Made by a program: the position numbers and the translations under genes. Below, in pieces: positions 24,401-34,422 of a DNA stretch of 64,000 bases (its first letter is position 1; every line of letters begins with the position of its first letter). The DNA is from Perca fluviatilis (taxonomy: Eukaryota; Chordata; Actinopteri; Perciformes; Percidae), in the NCBI RefSeq assembly GCF_010015445.1, contig NC_053121.1, forward strand, positions 30,637,934 through 30,701,933, read 5' to 3'. The notes beneath the pieces are model-generated. The model saw only the letters and a list, made by a program, of their open reading frames with translations, ran no database searches and was not told where the DNA came from.

Positions 24401-27400
24401 CCAAATTAAGAACACTGAGGGATAGATTTATCAAGCCGTTTGCGCCTGTTTCCAGGCGCTAATTGGTCGCAAAGACGGACGTAACCGATGCGGCATATTT
24501 ACAAACAGGGCGCACTTGGGTAAAATCGCAGATTGTCTGCCACATGAGCGAGAAGAGACAAGTTGCGCTTTCAATATGCGTTCGCGGGTAGGGTCGTGGG
24601 GAAAGTGGGAGTTCCACCCAAAAAGGTGGGAGAATAAGCGCAAAGTGCACCTAATTATATATTCCGTGGTATTTACAAAGACTGTCAGTAAGAGCGCGCC
24701 TCTATTCTGCGGGGGAAATTCTCTGCCTCTTAAAAGCAGGTCTAAACCAGCTGCAATCGAGTTTCCTCGTAGACCTTTATGCCGCTGGTGAAATGGCAAC
24801 AGTAATTTGAGCAAGACGAAGACATAGGCGAGGCTGAATATATTTTTAAACACAAGAATCACACTTTGTCAGTGAACACAACATCATTTAGCGTTACAGA
24901 TCAAGCAGCCATGCAATATTAGAGTTACTGGAAGAAATCAAAGATGACATTGAATCTCCCACTCAGCGTTCACATCCCATTCCAGCAGTTGTTAAACTCC
25001 TCCCTACATTACAAATATTGGCATCAGGATCATTTCAAACAGTCATAGCATCAGCAGTGGGAATATCGCAGTCTGCACTCAGCCATATCATAGCACAAGT
25101 ACCGCTTTGCTACAGCGCAATTTACGGTATAGTGGGCGGAGAAAGACGCTGATTGATAAATACTACGCAAAATGTGGAAGCATAGCGTGCTCTATTACCG
25201 AACTCGCATAAACAGACGCAGCGCAAACTGCGCTAGTGTTAGTAAATCAGGCCCTAAGTGTCAAAGGGTGAGTTGGAGATGATCATTCATGCTTTCATTT
25301 CCTCTCGTTTAGATTACTCTAACAGTCTCTTTACCTGTTTGAGGTAAGAAGGAGCTTTACCGTCTCCAGGCTGTTCAGAACTCTGCTGCAAGGCTTTTAA
25401 CTCACATTAATAAAAGAGCACACATCACGCCTGTTTTGGCATCACTTCACTGGTTACCAGTCCAGTATAGAATTCAATTTGAAATCCTGGTCCTTACTTT
25501 TAGAGCCCTGCATGGTCTAGTTCCTCGCTACATCTCTGACTCGATACAGCTTCATACTCCCACCCGTAGTCTGAGGTTATTGGGTCAGAGGCTGTTAGTG
25601 GTTCCCCGCGCTCATTTAAAAACTAGAGGGGACCGATCATTCCAAGCAGTGGCTCCTAGGCTGTGGAATGTCTTACCTCCCTCTCTAAGTTGTGTGAATT
25701 CTGTCGAATCTTTTAAAAAGCAATTGAAGACTAGTTAGTCGAGGGTTTTTTGTAAGGTTGTTTATGTTTTCTATTTGTATTTAAATTTTCTTGTATTTTA
25801 ATTTGTTGTATAACATTTTATTGTGAAGCACTTTGTGATCTTTATCTGTGATAGGTGCTATACAAATAAACTTCACTTACTTACTTACTTTATTCCTGCA
25901 GCCCTCCTGATCGGTAATAGTTTTGTCAGCTGTGTAATGTTTGAGTAATTGGTGTTCACTTTCTTTCTCCCCTCATTTCTCAGGTAACGACTCCAAAGTG
26001 GACGGCCTGGTGAACTTTGAGAAGCTGAGGATGATTGCCAAAGAAATTCGCCACGTTGGTCGCATGGCCTCCGTCAACATGGACCCGGCCCTCATGTTCC
26101 GGACCAGGTAAGACGCCTGTCAAAAACCAGATTTTAGTTTGAAAATGATCCTTCACCCTCTCTGTAGGACCAGTCAGCACTCCACAGACTAACCAAACTC
26201 TGGGGTTAGCCGGTTCACATAGATTCAGTAAAAGATTTCTGCATCACGCTTTTCTTTCAAGCAGCTGTTCCCTCTGGCAACTATTCTCTGGCAACTGTTT
26301 CCTTATACACATTGTTGGCATAAAATGTGCACAGTGCTCCTGTGAAAGTGTGTCTTTGTCTAATGGTGTCACTTCTTAGTGGTGTTACCATTGAATGTTC
26401 CTCTCCTCTGACTTTCACGTGGGTCTTTGGTGAAATTTGCTTCTCTTTTTGTGATCTTGGTGGTCTTTCCTGTCCTAAGCTTTGTCTCTTTCTCTCTCTA
26501 TTCATCCACCCTTTGCCCTCCATGCTTCTCTGTTCATGGCACGCACCCTCTAGGAAGAAGAAATGGAGAAGTTTAGGGTAAGTTTGGTGACCCTACAACC
26601 TTTTGCTCTCCCCTGCACCACGGTCCTTTTTTCCGCCAATTTGCGTGCTTCTTTTCTTCTTTTCTGAAACCTTGTTTCCATTAACCAGTTTGAGTTGAAT
26701 CCTCCCCCTAACACTGCCTGGCCCTAACTATAGTGCATTTAATGAAACAAAGGTAACGTTTGCTAACATTTGGTCACACTGGACTATTTCACATTCGGTA
26801 AACCTAACGTGAACATTAATTAGACTAAAACTAATACATATATCCTAAACACACAAGTCGTTAATATTATTGATGTTGGATTCCGGCCTTACATTAGCAA
26901 ATGTGACCTTTTTTGACATGTTTTTCCTAACAATATGCATGCAGCTTCAGTTTCAGAATTGTACCTGTCTGAGGTTTTAGCTGTATACCAAAGCTCCAAA
27001 CAGCCAGAGATTCTGGATATACAGTATTTTCTTTAATAATGCTTTACATTCCTGTGGTCAAATTGGACATCGCTGTGCATACAGCATTTACTGGACATTC
27101 AATGGGATGCATATGGAAGCACATTGCGTTCACTAAAGGAAGTTTTCTGGTAATTAAGAATTCTGAATCTCGTAATTATGACTTTGTGTCTTGTAATTAT
27201 GTGTAATTATGAGAAAGGCATCTTGGAATTCCAAGATCTGTATCTCTTAATTGTGAGAGTTTTCTTGTAATTACGAGATCTTAATCTCTTAAGGTGCTAC
27301 GTTTTAATTACAAGTTACGAAAGTAGTACTTAAAACAAAATGATTGAATGAAATGAGCACCCATAATACCAAACATAAATTGTAAATAGTCGGTATTTCG

Positions 27401-30400
27401 TAGAATCAACATTTTAAACTATCCACATTAGAAACACTTTGTGGAAATGAAAACTGATGAATATATTTTCACTGATGAGAACAAACGTGACTTCTCATGG
27501 ACTTACACTGTTTTGTGTACGATTGACTGAGACTCTGTAAAGCTTTTACTACCACTCCTACTACGAGCTCTGACTCAAGCCACAGAAATGTAAAACTATG
27601 ATCGTGCTACACTAGTAGAACTCCCCTTTTCTACTGCCCTGTTGTTTGACTACATCCATCGTGCCTAACCCCCTCTGCTGTCTGGAATGACTGGAATGTT
27701 TTGGAGTTGAGAGAAATACCTAAAGCTGCTCTCTGCATGTCTAAGTTGAAATACCAGGCTCTCTGTGTAGCCCAGTAGTATTACCTGTACAATTATACAT
27801 GTTCACACTAAAGCAGTATGTTAATAAGTCTTTTGCTATTCTTTCTATTTGTTTTTGTGCGTCTTTGTCTGCGTTCGTGCCTGCACATTTGCGTTCCTCT
27901 CTGTGTTTATATGTCTGTGTGGTGGCCTATGTGTGCGACCAGCTCCCTAAGCCAGGGTAGCGCCAATGCGGCAGTGCTCGACGTCAACCAGACAGGCGGG
28001 CACAAGAAGAGGGTGCGACGCAGCTCCTTTCTGAACGCTAAAAAGCTTTACGAGGACGCCCAGATGGCCAGGAAGGTCAAACAGTACCTGTCCAACCTGA
28101 GCCTGGAAACGAACGAGGAGAGTCTGCAGACGCTCTCGGTGCAGTGTGAACCCTCCATCAGTACATGTGAGTTTGTGACACAACTTAGAACACACACAAA
28201 TGCATAACAGATGTAGGCATATTAATATAATGTATAAGATAAACCCATTATCTCCCTGCAGAGCACTCCTTTTCAAGAATATACTGTAATTAGAGTTGAA
28301 CGTTGAGTTCTTTATTTTGTTTAACTGCATACTTCTCTTGAGACACATGCATGTTCCCAGGATTCACAGCAGACGCAGAAAGGGTGGGACCACTGGATGA
28401 ATGTGTCTTGCTTTAAGACTCACTGGCAGTGAATAAAAATGACTGAATCACTAGGCCAGTTTCTCATTGTTAATGCCAACTTTACTTGCTGCTAAAACAT
28501 TGGTAGACAGACCCTTACACACAGTTTTGAACAGCTTTGACTATCAGTCACCAGCTGTTTTCTTAAATTTCACAGGACATTCCTGCCTTCTCATACTGTA
28601 CGTCCTTTTACATACACATTTCAGTTTCAGGGCCTAAAATCCAGATCTAACTTTGTAATGGGAATTTGCTTTCTCGCCCAACTTAGTGCCCAAGAATGCC
28701 GGTGGGAAACGGCCAGACACCTCCCCAGTCGTGTCCAGAGCTGCCAGCCAACAGAGGGGCCAGTTGGCCAAAGGAAACCAGGCCCTGCAGGTCCCCGCTG
28801 TGGCCCTTTACCCATCCCGAAAGAAAGTGCCAGTCAAGGATCTCCCACCTTTTGGTAAGATTAATTTGGAATAATGAGATTTGTAAGAATTCCCACAACC
28901 AGTCATTTGAGGTACACTAATACATGATTTAGTTTTATCATTTTCTCTGTGTTTGAAAAGTTATATTTTAGAAAGGTATTTGTATTGAGAAGTGTGTACA
29001 AATCTTTTTAGTTAACGCAATGCATGGGACAGTTTGCTTGGAGTATCATTTAAAGTAATAAAGTTAATTGGATAGTTTGAAATGATTCTTGTTGTGGAAT
29101 ATGTCCAACAATCCTTACAAGCAACTGAACTGTACAGTCCACTAGAGTTACTACTGTACTTGTATTTTATAGTGAGGGGCATGTCACATCATATTTAATG
29201 ACTGAATGAATAATAGTGCTGTTATGGATCAAGTGAAAATAAGCCTTTATAAATCTTCTGTGCATTCGTCCTTCTTCGTGCCGCCATTGCCCTGTTTTCT
29301 CTTCCGCATCCTGCTATTTGACAATAGCAGAGCCAGCTTCCTTATGACAGTGCTGCCACCTGGAGGCTGTCTGACAACAAGCAAATACAAAACAAAAATC
29401 CAGACAATGCAGTTTAGCATCCCAGCCCCCCCGGAGCGGAATGGCAGTCTTCCTCATGCTAATTCTGCTCATCTTCTTGTAAATATCCACAGGCACCAGT
29501 TCCCCTCAGTCTCTGAAGAAGATCCTGTCTCTGTCAGAGGAGGGGAACGAAAGGCACCGGAGGCAGCCAGAGGACACTGTGTCCAACGCCTCCTCCCAGC
29601 TCTCCTCCCCTCCCATCTCCCCCCAGAGCTCACCCAAGAAGGGTAAGCCAATAATCCTCCCTCCTTCCCACACCATCTCCAGGCTCCTTCCTTCTGTCAT
29701 GATGTGCCACAAACGCCACCTGGTGGCTGCCAGCATGCATTGCATTATGTTTCAGATATGCTGTTGGGTACCGGTATTCATCCTGTGACTAGCAGGCCAC
29801 AGAGTCAGAAAAAGATGTTGCCCTTTAAACCACAGCAGCCACAGATAAAATTGGTAGATGCCTGATGGGAAGGCACTAACTAGTCTTGAGTCAGGTGCAT
29901 TAAACCTGTATCAACACTAATCGAAGCCGTAAACCTGCGTTTTAAATTGTAATGCTAATAATTCTTTGTTTTAGGATTTTGGCAACATCTTTGCTGAGCA
30001 CTACATAGATGGTTCACAGAAATCTTTGGTCGATCCGGCTGTCAGTGGTTATACAGCATTAGAGTTAACGCTATAGCCATTACAACAAATGTTGCTAGAA
30101 ACTTGTCTTGGTGTGCTCATGGTACAGGACAGACAGGGTAAAAACAATATACTTTAAAGTGCAAAGGCCTGCAGTTCAGAAGTTATAACCTAATAACCTA
30201 AACACATTAAAATACCAAAATATTTATAATATAATACCATAAATAATTACTATCATAATCTTAAAATTGTTCTCTGCTACAAAAAGAGTAAAAATGTATC
30301 CCAAAAGGTTAGTGTGGCAAACTTGCAAGCATGCAACATGTTACTTTTTCTTTATGCAACTGGCTATAAAAGCTGCTATAGAAGCTGCTGGACTGGGTGG

Positions 30401-33400
30401 TTTTACTGTAGACTTCACGACTCTGGCTTTATCTGCTGCTTAAATTAACTTAACTGGAACCTCAAGGGTCCTGTGAGTTCATGTGTCTCCCCTTAGGCCT
30501 GAGTTTAGACCATGTCACCTATTAGTGGCTCATGTTTGCTCCACATCTTTATAGTTAACGCCTCCTAAACGTTTTCCTTTAAACATCCCCTCATTTGTCA
30601 GACTCAAAAGTATAGACAGGATTAAGGAGGTTATTGAAGTGATTTATGCTGATAGTCGCTGGGGAATACGACCGAACCTTAAAGCTGAGCTACAGCAAAT
30701 GCCACAATGACAGTCGCCTATAACTAGAAAATATGTCCTTACGTGTGTCAGCAATCATAACCAGTGATTCCTCTATATTTTCCCAGTCCCTTCACGCTTA
30801 TTCTCTAAACTTTTCCACACTGTTCAGCGCTCTGTTGAAACCCTGAATGTTGTAGCAAACTGCTGTTTCAGTAAGAATCTAATGCACGTTCCCTAAAGAG
30901 CTGGATGGCTTACTTGGAAATGCCACTCTACAATTATCCCCGCAGTCTGTGTGTGATGCCTCATTTTAAAAAGACTGACTGAGATAAGATATGTCAATTT
31001 TTTGATGTGTTATGAGAGTTGAAAAAAGTTAACCCACCATAAGTTATTTTTTTTTAAGTTTTTTTTTTAAGTTTGGAGCTTTGTGTTGGAACGTGGTTGA
31101 AACCCAGTCATCATGTAAGGGCGCCACTTTAGGGCTTTATCATCCTTTTCCTTTTAGGGATTTGAAAGTAATCGGTGAGGTTTACTTTTTGCACGCAAAA
31201 AAAAAATTAAAAAAAATAACTTGCTCTGGTTTAAATACATTTTTTAAGAACTCCTTTCCTCTATAGGTGAACATTTCTTCCTCTCTCGCCCAGGTTACAA
31301 CAGAATGGGAGACGCCTACTCGGACTCCGGTCACAGTGAGATCTCCTCTCGCTCCAGCCTCGTCAGCAACTCCTCTTTCGACATGGCGCAGGAGGAGAGG
31401 AGACTCCGTCACTCTGGTGGAGTCGGGGAATCGCACATCGGAGGACAGCGGCTGGAACGAAGAGCCACCACCGACCCCGACCAGTACAGCCTCGGGTAGG
31501 AACTCAAGTGGTTTATTTTGAGGTGAAGTTCTGTTTTGTTAATCTGACCTTCAAACTTGAGTAATATCTCTTTATTTTGTGGTCATTCCTTAGGTCATAT
31601 TCATCGATGCAGGACTGTCGAGGCATTTACACCGGCTGCCCTACAGTGCTCTCCTCCCCCAGTTCGGAGGAGCTGACCCAGGATCAGGGCGACCGCGTTT
31701 CCCTCGATGCTGCAGACAGCGGCCGCGGCTCCTGGACTTCCTGCTCCTCTGGTTCCCACGACAACATTCAGACCATGCAGCAGGGGCGTAGCTGGGAGAC
31801 TCTGGCCTTTGGTGGAGGTGGAGGCGGAGGGGGCATTGGAGGACTCCCTCCTGGCGGACCAGAGGCCTTATTAGGGGGGCCTGCTGCGCTGTGGGCAGCC
31901 CAGGCCAGGGGGAGCTGGGCATCCGCCAGCTCCTCCTCATCCTCCGCTGCGTACTGGGGAGAGGACTCTGAGGGAGACACTGGCACCATTAAGAGGAGAG
32001 GAGGGAAGGACGTCAACGCCGACCCAGAAACAAGTAGCATCACATCCACCGGGTCGGAGGAGGCCAAGCAGCTCGGCCGGCCCTCACCATCACCTATCAC
32101 CGCTGGGGGTAAAGGCCTCCTTAGTGAGTGACTACTCTTTACAGTCCTGTTGCTTTAATTGCTGATTGGTGATGTTTTTATAGGAAACATATTTTGTTAT
32201 ACTTCAGGCAGAATATTTCAGGCCTGGGGGTTTAGGATGCCCACCATGTACATACCTGCAAACTAGTTGCTTTTCTGCGAAAATCACCGTTTTGAATCGG
32301 GGGGGGGGGGGATTCTGAGTTTGCAGGTATGATGTAATTGCAGTATTTTTTGCCTCAGGACCTTTGTTGCATTTAATCCCTCCTTTCTCACTGGTCATTT
32401 CTTTGCTATTGCTATCAGGGGGGGAAATGCCCCCCTGAAAGACTTAAAAATGTTATAAATTAGTCTACTAGTATTCTAAATGTGCCCTCATCATCTTCAT
32501 CTTAATTTCTTTTGTGTCTTTCTAGCGCGGAAAGAAAGCCGTTACCGGGAGCCTCCCCCAACTCCCCCCGGCTACACCGCCCTGACCATCTCCGACCTCG
32601 CTGAAGCGCAGCACCCGGCCCCGTCTGTTACCACGTCCACGGCGACCCACTCCGGCCGCCGGCCACCAGACTACACCACGGCTCTGCAGCGCTCGCGCAT
32701 GGTCACCCAGTCGCCCGACTCCCACCTGGCCCACCAGGGGGCCAAACAGCGAACGGGCGGCCTCCACCGCACACGCTCACCGGCCGAGGAACAAGAAGCT
32801 GAGGAGGAAGAGGAGGGTGAGTCCTTGTCTTCCAAACTAATCGCTCTGAGGAAGCCAAAGCCAGTGGCACAGCATACACCTGAGACTCCCAGACCATGAG
32901 AGTGTGTGTACGGGGGTTAACAGGCCCCAAGGCAGGTAAAAACTAATTTATCAGGTTGCCCCCCCCACCCCCCTCCACTCCAATGAACCTGCATGTAAAC
33001 AGGAACACACACTTGGACTGAGACTGACCATTCCTTCACACAACTACCCACAGCACCAGTAGGATCGTCCCACTCCAGATTACAATTCTCCGTCAATGTT
33101 CCTAACCAAAAACGGAGAATTTGGTATTCATGATGTGGGAATTGTTTATTTGGAGTGGGACCATCACCTTTATCTCACAATATGTCATCATGCATGAGTC
33201 ATACTGGTTGGACCAGAAGCTCACCACTTCTCTGCCACCACACATTCTGCTCTTGTCTCTCACCGTCTCACACACTGTGCCGAAGAGCATCCATCAGCAG
33301 GCACAGTGCTCCCAGGATCCTCTCACCCATGCAATCAAACTCAATGCCTGAAAACATGCACCACCATTCTCCTGCACCAGCACGCACCTGACTCGCCTAC

Positions 33401-34388
33401 AGTGACTTCTGTGTTATTGTAGCAGCACTTTTTTTATTTATTTTTTTATACATGCAGTTGTCCAGTGTTTTTACCAAAGGTTTTTCACATCCTAATCAAG
33501 TCTGAAGTTTGACAATTAGTTTTTAGACGTTTCTTACATTAAAACATTGCCGTTGCGTACCTGACTCTGACCCCCAATGTCCACTGGACGTAGCTGTGTC
33601 GCGCTCCGGCTCCATCACTTCTGCTGGAGGTGACCACGCTGCCCTTTATTCAGTGCGCCAACGTCTGCTGGACATGTGAAGCATAGCATCTTACTTCCCC
33701 CTCACACGTCTCTTTTCTCCACCCCTACCTTAATGGGCTGGGGGCTTTTTTTGCCCGACAGACTCGCATCTCTGAAGTACAAACTTCACTTGTGAATTAA
33801 TATGAACGCCTAGATTAATTCACATTGGGAGATAAGTATACTTAATGATGGATTTCATTTGTTACTGACTTTGTCTTAATATAAACCGCAAAACTAGTTT
33901 TTCTTATTTGAAAGTAAGCAGCAAGAGAGTGAGAAGGTGAAAGAAGGAAAAGAGAGGGGGAAGGGGGGGAGGAAGACAGGCTGAATGACTGATGTGTTAT
34001 TACATTATGGGGTAGTAGGGTAATTAAACATCTGTCACCCAATTTAATTGAGCTGCAAACCGGTATTCAATGGTTGTAAAACATAAAAGATGTCAGCAAG
34101 TCAACTCGAATTTATATCACAAACTTAGCTGCTAAAGAATAGACGCTCCAGTGCACTTAAAGTCAACACTGAAACTGTGCAACCTGAAATGTGACACATC
34201 AGCATCCAGTGGACATCCAGGGTCATATATTTGATGATGGTGCATCTCTATATGAAACGACAACGGCGAGTTCAAAACAGCCCCCTGCTCAGCCCCCTGA
34301 GACAATAAGATACCTTTGAACTTCATTTATTTCAGAAAAAAATTGACATTTCCTTTTTAACTGTCAAGTTTCAAGTCCCTGCAAGTTG

Positions 34389-34422
<34 letters not shown>

